Assembly: GCF_017897595.1 (NCBI RefSeq)
Contig: NZ_JAGKIK010000012.1
Span: forward strand, 1-64,000
DNA from: Aquimarina sp. U1-2
GTDB lineage: Bacteria; Bacteroidota; Bacteroidia; Flavobacteriales; Flavobacteriaceae
DNA: 64,000 nt
Reading direction: 5' to 3'
The position numbers and the translations under genes are program-made. The notes beneath the pieces were generated by a model that saw only the letters and a list, made by a program, of their open reading frames with translations, had not been told where the DNA came from and made no database searches. Shown piece by piece: positions 1-5,898 of the stretch (its first letter is position 1; each line of letters starts with the position of its first letter).

Positions 1-78
1 AGTAAGTTGCTCATCATTTAACTCAACCAAAGCATTTTTGTCAAATCTCAATTTGTTATTTACGTTCTGTGATTTCAT
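1..78 (-). CDS. Double-glycine RiPP-type precursor peptide 1 (partial, 3' end outside window)
   Basis: The start codon is at 78 and 26 codons are visible before the window edge, all of them leader: MKSQNVNNKL then RFDKNALVELNDEQLT. This is identical in protein to residues 1-26 of the next gene, so the missing part should begin with EVNGG and a short core. It is the most downstream visible member of the minus-strand array, and transcription continues to the left beyond the window. The core cannot be described. Confidence 0.8.
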   Translation of the reverse strand, partial: MKSQNVNNKLRFDKNALVELNDEQLT

Positions 79-104
79 AATATTTATATTTAAAAGTGAA
101 TTAA

Positions 105-269
105 TTAGTCCATTAAATTGTCGATAACTATACTGGCAGTAATCCCTATGATTACACCTACACATACTGGAGTTGTACCTCCGTTAACTTCAGTAAGTTG
201 CTCATCGTTTAACTCTACCAAAGCATTTTTGTCGAATCTCAATTTGTTATTTACGTTTTGTGATTTCAT
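105..269 (-). CDS. Double-glycine RiPP-type precursor peptide 2
   Basis: 54 residues, too short for a 60-aa ORF cutoff. The leader (1-31) has the pattern L-R-F-D-K-x-A-x-x-E-L-N-D-E-Q-L-T-E-V-N-G-G, typical of Bacteroidota GG-leader natural-product precursors (the type annotated as GG-family or class I lanthipeptide precursors and exported by C39 peptidase-transporters). The core after GG is TTPVCVGVIIG then ITASIVIDNLMD: hydrophobic, one Cys, several Thr/Ser. Function as an exported, possibly modified peptide is inferred from family resemblance; no enzyme is in view. It differs from precursors 3 and 4 only in the last 12 residues of the core. Confidence 0.85.
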   Translation of the reverse strand: MKSQNVNNKLRFDKNALVELNDEQLTEVNGGTTPVCVGVIIGITASIVIDNLMD

Positions 270-297
270 AATGATGTTTAATTAAAATAATTAGTGA

Positions 298-453
298 TTA
301 GTCTCTAACTGCAGTATAGATGGATAGTCCTATAATTACACCTACACATACCGGAGTTGTACCCCCGTTAACTTCAGTAAGTTGTTCATCGTTTAACTCT
401 ACCAAAGCATTTTTGTCGAATCTTAATTGGTTATTTACGTTTTGCGATTTCAT
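298..453 (-). CDS. Double-glycine RiPP-type precursor peptide 3
   Basis: 51 residues, start ATG at 453. The leader protein matches precursor 2 except K9 to Q. The core is TTPVCVGVIIG followed by LSIYTAVRD and is identical to the core of precursor 4. At DNA level the leader half resembles precursor 2 most closely while the core half (298-387) is base-for-base identical to 481-570 of precursor 4, so the gene looks like a mosaic of its two neighbours. Its single Cys sits five residues after the GG site. Confidence 0.85.
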   Translation of the reverse strand: MKSQNVNNQLRFDKNALVELNDEQLTEVNGGTTPVCVGVIIGLSIYTAVRD

Positions 454-480
454 AATGATATTTAATTAAAATATTAGTGA

Positions 481-636
481 TTAGTCTCTAACTGCAGTAT
501 AGATGGATAGTCCTATAATTACACCTACACATACCGGAGTTGTACCCCCGTTAACTTCAGTAAGTTGTTCGTCGTTTAATTCTACTAAAGCATTCTTGTC
601 GAATCTTAATTGGTTTACTACATTTTGTGATTTCAT
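481..636 (-). CDS. Double-glycine RiPP-type precursor peptide 4
   Basis: 51 residues, start ATG at 636. It is one 183-bp unit away from precursor 3 and differs from it in protein only at residue 7 (N to V). Within the leader many codons differ silently from precursor 3, whereas the core codons are identical over 90 bp. The core is TTPVCVGVIIG then LSIYTAVRD, with one Cys and a charged RD end. The role as a secreted ribosomal peptide is inferred from the leader. Confidence 0.85.
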   Translation of the reverse strand: MKSQNVVNQLRFDKNALVELNDEQLTEVNGGTTPVCVGVIIGLSIYTAVRD

Positions 637-699
637 AATTTGATATGTTATAATTAATAAATACTGATAATGAATGATTAAAAAGAATTGAATATCTAA

Positions 700-864
700 T
701 TATTCTTCGTTATAAGCGTCGATGGCGAGGCTTACACTAAGCATAATGATACTAATAGCAAGAGGAGATGTACCTCCGTTAATGTCAAGTAATTTTTGAT
801 CATTTAACTCTGTTACGGCATGTTTGTCGAACTTGAGTTTGTTGTCGAATTTTTGTGATTTCAT
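700..864 (-). CDS. Double-glycine RiPP-type precursor peptide 5
   Basis: 54 residues, start ATG at 864. The leader is a divergent version of the same plan (K-L-K-F-D-K-H-A-V-T-E-L-N-D-Q-K-L-L-D-I-N-G-G). The core begins TSPLAISIIMLSVSL and ends AIDAYNEE: very hydrophobic, Ser-rich and without any Cys, so it could not form a thioether with its own Cys. A 194-bp gap lies upstream of it, containing an inverted repeat at 884-901. It may therefore begin its own transcript with precursors 4 to 1 downstream. Confidence 0.85.
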   Translation of the reverse strand: MKSQKFDNKLKFDKHAVTELNDQKLLDINGGTSPLAISIIMLSVSLAIDAYNEE

Positions 865-883
865 AATATGTATTTAAATATTG

Positions 884-901
884 CGTATAATACGTTATAC
901 G
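884..901. promoter_or_regulatory. Inverted repeat upstream of precursor 5 (possible operator)
   Basis: CGTATAA-TACG-TTATACG: perfect 7-bp arms around 4 bp, 20-37 bp upstream of the ATG of precursor 5. It is the right size for a dimeric regulator site or a short mRNA hairpin. No clear TAnnTTTG box is seen beside it, so the assignment is tentative. Confidence 0.3.
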
Positions 902-1058
902 TTAACGCCTTAAGATTAAAGGTTCTTAAAGATTACCGAGAAGATTTTTTTGGTCATAAATAAACCTACTCTTCACTATCTAATATCAATAAAGTTGATT
1001 ACTCTAGTAGTTCAATGTGACCCAAAAATCTAAGTTTTAAATAATCCTAGAGTGTAGT

Positions 1059-1232
1059 CTAAGCTAATTTGGTTATCTGGATACTTGGATTACAAATACA
1101 GCCTGAGCCACCATCACCGCCATGATCATGTACGTTGGTTCCTCCTACGATTGCATTCATTTGATCCGAATTTAATTCTGAAATAACAGTCCGATTAAAT
1201 TTCAATCCATTGTTTACATTACTTGTTTTCAT
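1059..1232 (-). CDS. Double-glycine RiPP-type precursor peptide 6 (His/Gly-rich core with CxC)
   Basis: 57 residues, start ATG at 1232. The leader keeps the array plan (L-K-F-N-R-x-x-I-S-E-L-N-S-D-Q-M-N-A-I-V-G-G). The core is unlike its neighbours: TNVHDHGGDGGSGCICNPSI and then QITKLA, with two His, a Gly-rich stretch and a C-x-C pair. The segment S-G-C-I-C-N-P-S-I lines up with S-G-C-V-C-M-P-T-I of precursor 8, so these two form a core subclass with paired Cys. Cys plus many Ser/Thr fits thioether or disulfide maturation, which is inference. A dispersed hairpin element lies directly upstream (1258-1349). Confidence 0.85.
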   Translation of the reverse strand: MKTSNVNNGLKFNRTVISELNSDQMNAIVGGTNVHDHGGDGGSGCICNPSIQITKLA

Positions 1233-1257
1233 CTGTTTATATTTTTTATTTTTTTAA

Positions 1258-1349
1258 TTGTAAGACTTGCCTGCCTAGCGGATGGTAAGCGGGTAGAATC
1301 GCCATATGATCATATCGGTGGTATTATCCTCATGGTTATGGCTTATTTA
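1258..1349 (-). repeat. Intercistronic hairpin element, copy 1 (copy 2 at 21463-21554)
   Basis: About 92 bp that is highly similar in the same orientation to 21463-21554. Shared blocks include GCCTGCCTAGCGG, GAATCGCCAT and GTTATGGCTTATTT. Both copies sit just after one minus-strand stop codon and about 25 bp before the next minus-strand ATG, followed by a similar A-rich leader. A 6-7 bp stem (CTTGCC with GGTAAG here; CCTGCC with GGTAGG in copy 2) keeps pairing although one base pair differs, which hints at an RNA hairpin. It could be an mRNA processing or translation element, or a small mobile repeat. Confidence 0.7.
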
Positions 1350-1365
1350 TTTCGTAATCTATTTT

Positions 1366-1527
1366 TTACTTTACACTAGTATTACCACCAACTACGCTAC
1401 CAGTAGTTGTGAGTTGCCCTAACATACTGTTTGACCCGCCTTGTATACGAACAAGCTCGGTATGATTTAATTCTAAGATTGAACTACGCGTAAAATCTAA
1501 ACCTTTCTTAATTTGATAATCTTTCAT
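1366..1527 (-). CDS. Double-glycine RiPP-type precursor peptide 7
   Basis: 53 residues, start ATG at 1527. The leader is recognisable (G-L-D-F-T-R-S-S-I-L-E-L-N-H-T-E-L-V-R-I-Q-G-G) but is the most divergent of the array, and its N-terminus (MKDYQIKK) differs from the MK-S/T-Q/S-N start of most others. The core is SNSMLGQLTTTGSVVGGNTS then VK: Ser/Thr/Gly-rich with no Cys. It could be the dehydrated partner of a two-peptide system, or an unmodified peptide; neither can be decided here. Confidence 0.8.
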   Translation of the reverse strand: MKDYQIKKGLDFTRSSILELNHTELVRIQGGSNSMLGQLTTTGSVVGGNTSVK

Positions 1528-1589
1528 TTTTTTTAATTTATCTGGTTTAACATTTTTGAATACTAAAATGATATTTATTAGCTTGACTA

Positions 1590-1760
1590 TTATTTTATAA
1601 CAGTAATAGTGTTAATAGTTGGCATGCATACGCATCCAGAACAAGTTTCTCCTCCGATGATAGTAGAGCCACCATTAATGCTCATCATTTGATCCTGATT
1701 TAATTCTGATATCGAATTTTTACTGAATTTCAACTTATTTTCTACGTTTTGTGTTTTCAT
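1590..1760 (-). CDS. Double-glycine RiPP-type precursor peptide 8 (Cys-rich core)
   Basis: 56 residues, start ATG at 1760. The leader is L-K-F-S-K-N-S-I-S-E-L-N-Q-D-Q-M-M-S-I-N-G-G. The core is STIIGGETCSGCVCMPTINT then ITVIK, with three Cys (C-x-x-C-x-C), the richest in the array, alongside many Ser/Thr. The S-G-C-x-C-x-P-(S/T)-I segment is shared with precursor 6. This is the best candidate for a thioether-bridged or disulfide-bridged product, as inference from composition. Confidence 0.85.
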   Translation of the reverse strand: MKTQNVENKLKFSKNSISELNQDQMMSINGGSTIIGGETCSGCVCMPTINTITVIK

Positions 1761-1843
1761 TTTCGTTATGTTTTGAGTTTAATCTAACTGACCAACAAAA
1801 TCGTTTCTTTGGTCAATAAAAAATTTCTAGCTGTTATATTGAT

Positions 1844-2023
1844 TTACCGCGCGTCTGAGGTACAGATCGTATTTTTTGACATGTTTACTATAGAAGTAAT
1901 ATCAGAAATATGTATAGTAGCTGTAGCTGTTCCACCATTTACTGTGGCAAGTTTGGACGAATCTAATTCTGAAACAGAAATTTTGTCAAACTTCAGTCTT
2001 TTCGTAAATTTTTGATTTTTCAT
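1844..2023 (-). CDS. Double-glycine RiPP-type precursor peptide 9
   Basis: 59 residues from the ATG at 2023. The frame is open further upstream to 2101, but the extra 26 residues are unlike any leader, whereas MKNQKFTKRLKFDK matches the array start, so the internal ATG is chosen. The leader ends K-L-A-T-V-N-G-G. The core starts TATATIHISDITSIVNMSKN and ends TICTSDAR, with one Cys near the C-terminus and eleven Ser/Thr. The array spacing and orientation match its neighbours. Confidence 0.85.
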   Translation of the reverse strand: MKNQKFTKRLKFDKISVSELDSSKLATVNGGTATATIHISDITSIVNMSKNTICTSDAR

Positions 2024-2118
2024 GATCTTTAAAGTTTTAGAATATGTAATAATGCTAAGAAGAAAAGGGTCATAGATGCTATGCACTATTTTCTTTATCA
2101 ACTTTCAAAATAGGTGTA

Positions 2119-2286
2119 TTATTTATTGTCTGATTGTGGTAAATCCATTTGAGTAAGAACCACGATAATAGAAGGACCCAACGGAGATGTAGATCCTCCA
2201 TTCACACTCTTCATTTCATTAGGATTTAATTCTGCGATAGCATATTTGCTAAAATTTAGTTTCTCATTTTTGTTGCTTGTTTTCAT
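2119..2286 (-). CDS. Double-glycine RiPP-type precursor peptide 10 (first of the array)
   Basis: 55 residues, start ATG at 2286. The leader is L-N-F-S-K-Y-A-I-A-E-L-N-P-N-E-M-K-S-V-N-G-G. The core is STSPLGPSIIVVLTQMDLPQ then SDNK: hydrophobic middle, no Cys, charged tail. TSPL at its start recalls precursor 5 (TSPLAISII). It is the most upstream member of the array; I see no convincing TAnnTTTG promoter between it and the small ORF at 2540-2680. Confidence 0.85.
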   Translation of the reverse strand: MKTSNKNEKLNFSKYAIAELNPNEMKSVNGGSTSPLGPSIIVVLTQMDLPQSDNK

Positions 2287-2539
2287 AATACTTAGATTTA
2301 ATGTTATTAATAATTGTATATAAATTCTCTTTTGAGAGAGAAATCTTTTTCTTTCTTACCTAATACATCATTTATTCAATTGTATGAAATATTATAATAT
2401 GATTTAATTGTGCTTACAATGCTTTATATCTTAAGGATCAGTCTTCACTTTGATTTTTCGTTGTTATAATTCAATTTCTTACTTCGCGCGTATGGTAGTA
2501 TTTTACGATTTTCCTTTAAAGTGTAAAGGAGTCGTTTCG

Positions 2540-2680
2540 CTACATATTTCGATAAAACTTATGTACTTTACGTACTACTATCCGCCAAATACGCTTTAAA
2601 AGATTTTTGTCGACGTTTTCTTCTATCTCTACAATAACATGCTTGTGAAGAATGGAATTTTTCTTTTTTCTTGAATCCAT
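2540..2680 (-). CDS. Small basic ORF of unknown function (46 aa)
   Basis: An ATG-started frame upstream of the array on the same strand. It begins MDSRKKKNSILHKHVIVEIE and continues EENVDKNLLKRIWRIVVRKV before ending HKFYRNM. It is rich in Lys/Arg and could form one amphipathic helix, with no signal peptide and no GG site. It lies 253 bp before precursor 10 and 45 bp after another tiny ORF. I do not recognise it; it could be a regulator-sized peptide, a decayed gene end or chance. Confidence 0.35.
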   Translation of the reverse strand: MDSRKKKNSILHKHVIVEIEENVDKNLLKRIWRIVVRKVHKFYRNM

Positions 2681-2725
2681 TTAGGTAAATACTATACTAT
2701 AGAATAGCACAAACTGTAAATATGC

Positions 2726-2857
2726 TTAGAAAAGTGAGAAATTATCCTCTGATAAAACGTCTTCGAATTCTTCCTGCAAATCTTCACGTATCAGCCTTTG
2801 CTGAAAGTCATTCAATTCGTAATAAAATGCTTTGGAATTTTCTTTTGTAACATTCAT
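2726..2857 (-). CDS. Small acidic ORF of unknown function (43 aa)
   Basis: ATG at 2857, stop at 2726. It begins MNVTKENSKAFYYELNDFQQ and continues RLIREDLQEEFEDVLSEDN, an acidic and helical-looking sequence, the opposite in charge to the neighbouring 46-aa ORF. A similar start (MN/K..N) and an ELN segment faintly recall the precursor leaders, but there is no GG and no core. Function unknown; it may be spurious. Confidence 0.35.
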   Translation of the reverse strand: MNVTKENSKAFYYELNDFQQRLIREDLQEEFEDVLSEDNFSLF

Positions 2858-3058
2858 AACTTTAGTTTAGTTATCATTTAACAACTACCGTGATATATGA
2901 AGCTTTTCTAGCATTGGCGATAGAGAAACATCGTAATAACACTCAAGTTGTTAATGAGATTATCGATTGATTTTTTTAATATTCTAACTAAACTGATTTT
3001 TACTTGAAGTAGTCTGTAGGGATAGTATTGTTGAAACTTTACATTTCAAAAAAAATAG

Positions 3059-3066
3059 TATCTTTG
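3059..3066 (+). promoter_or_regulatory. Bacteroidota-type -7 box for the small transcript at 3072-3155
   Basis: TATCTTTG matches the TAnnTTTG -7 consensus exactly. TTG triplets lie upstream at 3028-3033, about 25 bp away, which is longer than usual, so the -33 element is uncertain. Confidence 0.45.
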
Positions 3067-3071
3067 TAGAT

Positions 3072-3155
3072 GTACTTCCAATTCTCAATTTGTTGGAATA
3101 CGTTTTGTAAACATTTATATAAAACAGAGCCTTCCACGCTCTGTTTTATTTTTTT
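3072..3155 (+). ncRNA. Candidate small RNA with two hairpins and intrinsic terminator
   Basis: A -7 box (3059-3066) is followed within about 90 bp by a strong terminator, with no ORF between. Hairpin 1 pairs TTCCAA (3076-3081) with TTGGAA (3093-3098). Hairpin 2 pairs AAAACAGAGC (3121-3130) with GCTCTGTTTT (3138-3147) across a CTTCCAC loop and runs into a T-rich tail (3149-3155). The predicted transcript is about 84 nt. It lies between the precursor array and the AraC-type regulator. No known RNA family is recognised. Confidence 0.45.
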
Positions 3156-3388
3156 GTGTTTTTTGGTAGCTACTTACACTTTGGCTTTCACTACCTAAAA
3201 CCCATTGCTAATGCGCTACATAATTACTTTTTTTGAAGCTCTGTTTATTTCGCATCAACAGTTCAAAGGAATAGATTATAAAAGTATAAACCAAACATCT
3301 TATACCTAATTTTATAAAAAGTATGAGGATTTTTATTAATATAAATACCTAAATAACAGTTGTTTGTGTATTTTTAACATGAAATAGA

Positions 3389-5176
3389 TTACACTAATTC
3401 AGATGAATTATTTTTGTCAAAATTATTCATTTTTTTGATGTAAACCGAGGGCGTGAGTCCGGTTGCAACTTTAAAATATTTGGTGAAAGAATCTGCACTT
3501 TTATATCCCATTTCTTGAGCAATAGAGTTTACTGAATATGCTCTTAGCTTCGAATTATTTTTCAGTTCTAAAAGTGCATAATTGATTCTTAGCTCATTTA
3601 CGTATGTGCTAAATCCTTTTCCAAGTTCATTATTAACAATTTTTGACAGATATGCAGTATTGGTTTTTAATCTTTTTGCTGCACTATGTAAGGTAAAGTC
3701 TTGTTTTAAAAAATATTGCTTTTCTTCTAATTTTTTTAGTTTCAGTAATATTTCATTAATCTTTTCATCCTTAATAATGAACTGGGTGTCGTTACTAGTA
3801 TCTATTTCTGGTACCTTAGGTTCAGTTTTATTTATAAATTTTTCAAGGTTTTCTTCGTTGATATAACTTTGGTGGTTATTAGCGTTATCAATATATTCAT
3901 TATTATTGTTGGTGTTTAAGCTATTATCGGTAATTTTTTTCTTGGTTTCATAGGATTTAATCTTGTCCATCAGAACTATAAAGCGTTCTTGATTTACCTT
4001 ATTTCTTTTTCTTTGATATAGCATAAAAACTAACAGCAATAGTAATAATATACAAACTATTGCAGTTAAATAAATCCTCTGTTGTAAATATGAATCTTTT
4101 TTCTTGTTGACCTTCGCTAAATCTAGTTGATGAAGATCACTTAATGTATTGAATTTTCTATTGTGCTTTTTATTTTCTTCGATAACGTATTTTTGATAGT
4201 ACTCATTCGATTTTTGAACACTATCAATTTCCTTATAGCTTTCGGCAAGTAGTTTGTAATACTTGCTTAGATTTTCTGGAACAATTTTTTTGTCATTATC
4301 TTCTATAATTTTCGTTAAGATTTTAACCGATTCCTGGTAGTTCCCTACGCTAACCCTCGATCTAGCTTTGGTGTGCAACAAGGTAGGATTATACTTTTGT
4401 ACGCCTAGCTCATTAGAATTCTGTATAGCAAGATCAATAACAGAGTCCACTTTTTTGAGATCTTTTTGGTGTATGTAATATATGGCAAACTCATTCAAAA
4501 AAAGTATCTCATATTCTTTGTCATTGGCTTTTCGACTTTTTTCGATACCCTTTTGGAGATAAACTAGGGCAGAGTCAATTTTGTTGAGTTTTTCATAACA
4601 CTTCGCAATGTAAATATCTGTAGAGTACGATATGTCATACTTTTGATTTGAAAAGTTATTGTAATTATCTTTAAAAATTTTTAAGGCCACTTCGTATTCA
4701 TCAATTGCGTATTTTATCCTACCAATTTTGATATTTATATTATCTTGAACTTGTTTGTATTTTAGTTTGGTAGCAAGTTCTAGTGCTTCATTGTAAATTT
4801 GTAAGGATAAGTCTAAATAGTAATTGTTATATAAAAAACTAGCTTTAGATAATTTAGAAAATAGAACGTAATCTTCATTACTAGAATCATACGCTTTTAT
4901 AATAGCTTCATCAAAAAAATATCGGGCGCTGTCTTTTTGAGATAATATATCATATATTTCACCAAGAGATGACAAGGATGTAACGATAAATTGATAATTA
5001 TTGCGAAGCTCTCCTTCTTTTAAAAGTGAGTATGCAAATGTTTTTCCCTTGTTAGGATTGTTATATTTATACTTGTTGATTGAGTCTAATAGACCGGCTT
5101 GTGAGTATATAGTATTAAAAACAAAGATGCTTGATATAACAAGCATTAAAGGTTTGAGTTTTCTTAAGATATTCAA
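3389..5176 (-). CDS. Membrane-bound TPR / AraC-type transcriptional regulator
   Basis: 595 residues. It begins with a signal-like hydrophobic segment (about 10-27), followed by a long helical region with TPR-like repeats (about 30-350), one membrane helix (about 366-385), a hydrophilic linker, and a C-terminal AraC-family helix-turn-helix domain (about 470-580) with the usual end G-Y-K-S-A-D-S-F-T-K-Y-F-K then G-L-T-P-S. This layout is common in flavobacteria and suggests a periplasmic sensor that controls genes from the membrane. The start used is TTG at 5176, because an in-frame TGA lies just upstream; ATG at residue 11 is the alternative. It faces the same way as the precursor array and could regulate it, which is inference. 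Confidence 0.85.
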   Translation of the reverse strand: MNILRKLKPLMLVISSIFVFNTIYSQAGLLDSINKYKYNNPNKGKTFAYSLLKEGELRNNYQFIVTSLSSLGEIYDILSQKDSARYFFDEAIIKAYDSSNEDYVLFSKLSKASFLYNNYYLDLSLQIYNEALELATKLKYKQVQDNINIKIGRIKYAIDEYEVALKIFKDNYNNFSNQKYDISYSTDIYIAKCYEKLNKIDSALVYLQKGIEKSRKANDKEYEILFLNEFAIYYIHQKDLKKVDSVIDLAIQNSNELGVQKYNPTLLHTKARSRVSVGNYQESVKILTKIIEDNDKKIVPENLSKYYKLLAESYKEIDSVQKSNEYYQKYVIEENKKHNRKFNTLSDLHQLDLAKVNKKKDSYLQQRIYLTAIVCILLLLLLVFMLYQRKRNKVNQERFIVLMDKIKSYETKKKITDNSLNTNNNNEYIDNANNHQSYINEENLEKFINKTEPKVPEIDTSNDTQFIIKDEKINEILLKLKKLEEKQYFLKQDFTLHSAAKRLKTNTAYLSKIVNNELGKGFSTYVNELRINYALLELKNNSKLRAYSVNSIAQEMGYKSADSFTKYFKVATGLTPSVYIKKMNNFDKNNSSELV

Positions 5177-5301
5177 AATTCATTTATTTCAATTTAAAAG
5201 TACAAATTTTCTGTAAATTTCATACAAGTTTTATAATACTGAATTTCAGTTACTTAATTGATGTTTAGAAAGCGTGTTTTTATAAAAATAGGTATCAAGG
5301 G

Positions 5302-5333
5302 TTTGTATTCCTACCAGTAAACAAATACTTTTA
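5302..5333 (+). promoter_or_regulatory. Promoter for the orphan precursor gene at 5366
   Basis: TTTG (5302-5305), a 20-bp spacer, then TACTTTTA (5326-5333), one mismatch from TAnnTTTG. The expected start leaves a leader of roughly 25-30 nt before the ATG at 5366. Confidence 0.5.
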
Positions 5334-5365
5334 GAGTGTTAAATCATACAAAACCCATTTAAATT

Positions 5366-5530
5366 ATGAAGACTCAAAAGAAAAAAAAGTTGTCACTTGA
5401 AAAATTAACTATTGCTTCTTTATCAGACAAAGAATCATCTAAAGTAGTTGGTGGTAGAAGTGAAATTATTAGTTTACCACCAGATAGACCAAGTTCATTA
5501 GCATCCTTTCTTATTATGTGCTACCAATAA
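5366..5530 (+). CDS. Orphan double-glycine RiPP-type precursor peptide 11
   Basis: 54 residues. The leader is Lys-rich (MKTQKKKKLSLEKLTIASLS) and ends D-K-E-S-S-K-V-V-G-G, a pattern seen in flavobacterial peptides annotated as class I lanthipeptide precursors. The core is RSEIISLPPDRPSSLASFLI then MCYQ: Pro- and Ser-rich with a single Cys three residues from the end. It has its own promoter and a strong terminator and is on the opposite strand to the array, so it is a separate unit. Its leader is different enough that it may use other machinery than precursors 1-10. Confidence 0.8.
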   Translation: MKTQKKKKLSLEKLTIASLSDKESSKVVGGRSEIISLPPDRPSSLASFLIMCYQ

Positions 5531-5566
5531 TAATTTGTCTATAGAAACACAGATTTATTGTATTAA

Positions 5567-5607
5567 CAAAAGAGCTAATTGTTTAAATAATTAGCTCTTT
5601 TGTTTTT
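5567..5607 (+). terminator. Intrinsic terminator of the orphan precursor gene
   Basis: A perfect 14-bp stem, CAAAAGAGCTAATT (5567-5580) with AATTAGCTCTTTTG (5589-5602), an 8-nt loop and a T5 tail. Confidence 0.9.
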
Positions 5608-5803
5608 GGATAATATACCTTGTCAACTTTTGCATGAGCATACAAATTTTCGATATAGACCTTATATATATACTTTGTGGGTCTTTTTTTAAGTGTCGGT
5701 TCTTAAATTGGAATAACCATATGAATCGTAATTCAGAAGATTCCATTTGTTCATACTCTAAATTTTTACTGGTCATCCATTCTAAAAAATTGGAATAAAA
5801 ACT

Positions 5804-5811
5804 TATATTTG
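5804..5811 (+). promoter_or_regulatory. -7 box for tRNA-Pro
   Basis: TATATTTG fits TAnnTTTG and ends 13 bp before the first base of the tRNA. The -33 element is not clear. Confidence 0.45.
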
Positions 5812-5823
5812 CACACCAAAATT

Positions 5824-5898
5824 CGGGTAGTAGCTTAGTCCGGTTAAAGTGCTGGTCTGGGGGACCAGAGATCGGAGGTTCGAATCCTCTCTACCCGA
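5824..5898 (+). tRNA. tRNA-Pro (anticodon GGG)
   Basis: The acceptor stem pairs CGGGTAG (5824-5830) with CTACCCG (5891-5897), with A as discriminator base at 5898. The anticodon stem is CTGGT/ACCAG with loop CTGGGGG, giving anticodon GGG (Pro, codons CCC/CCU). The T arm has GGAGGTTCGAATCCTC. CCA is not encoded. A terminator-like hairpin (AAAATCCACTT with AAGTGGATTTT, then a T-run) follows at about 5899-5930. Confidence 0.93.

Noticed and set aside
1809-2015. 68-aa plus-strand frame across precursor 9
   Set aside because: It is the reverse-strand shadow of precursor 9, whose leader is well conserved with its neighbours.
1-2286. Repeated units read as a CRISPR array
   Set aside because: Repeats are coding, the variable parts are peptide cores and unit length is about 170-200 bp or more. 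Not CRISPR.
2889-2970. Start-less plus-strand frame (ending N-N-T-Q-V-V-N-E-I-I-D)
   Set aside because: About 27 codons with only GTG as start. Protein-like by eye but too short to support.
5591-5776. 61-aa minus-strand frame
   Set aside because: It overlaps the terminator of the orphan precursor, has no family resemblance and no promoter.
5824-5898. tRNA-Pro as an attachment site of a mobile island
   Set aside because: I searched by eye for a repeat of the tRNA 3' end in the window and for an integrase gene and found neither.
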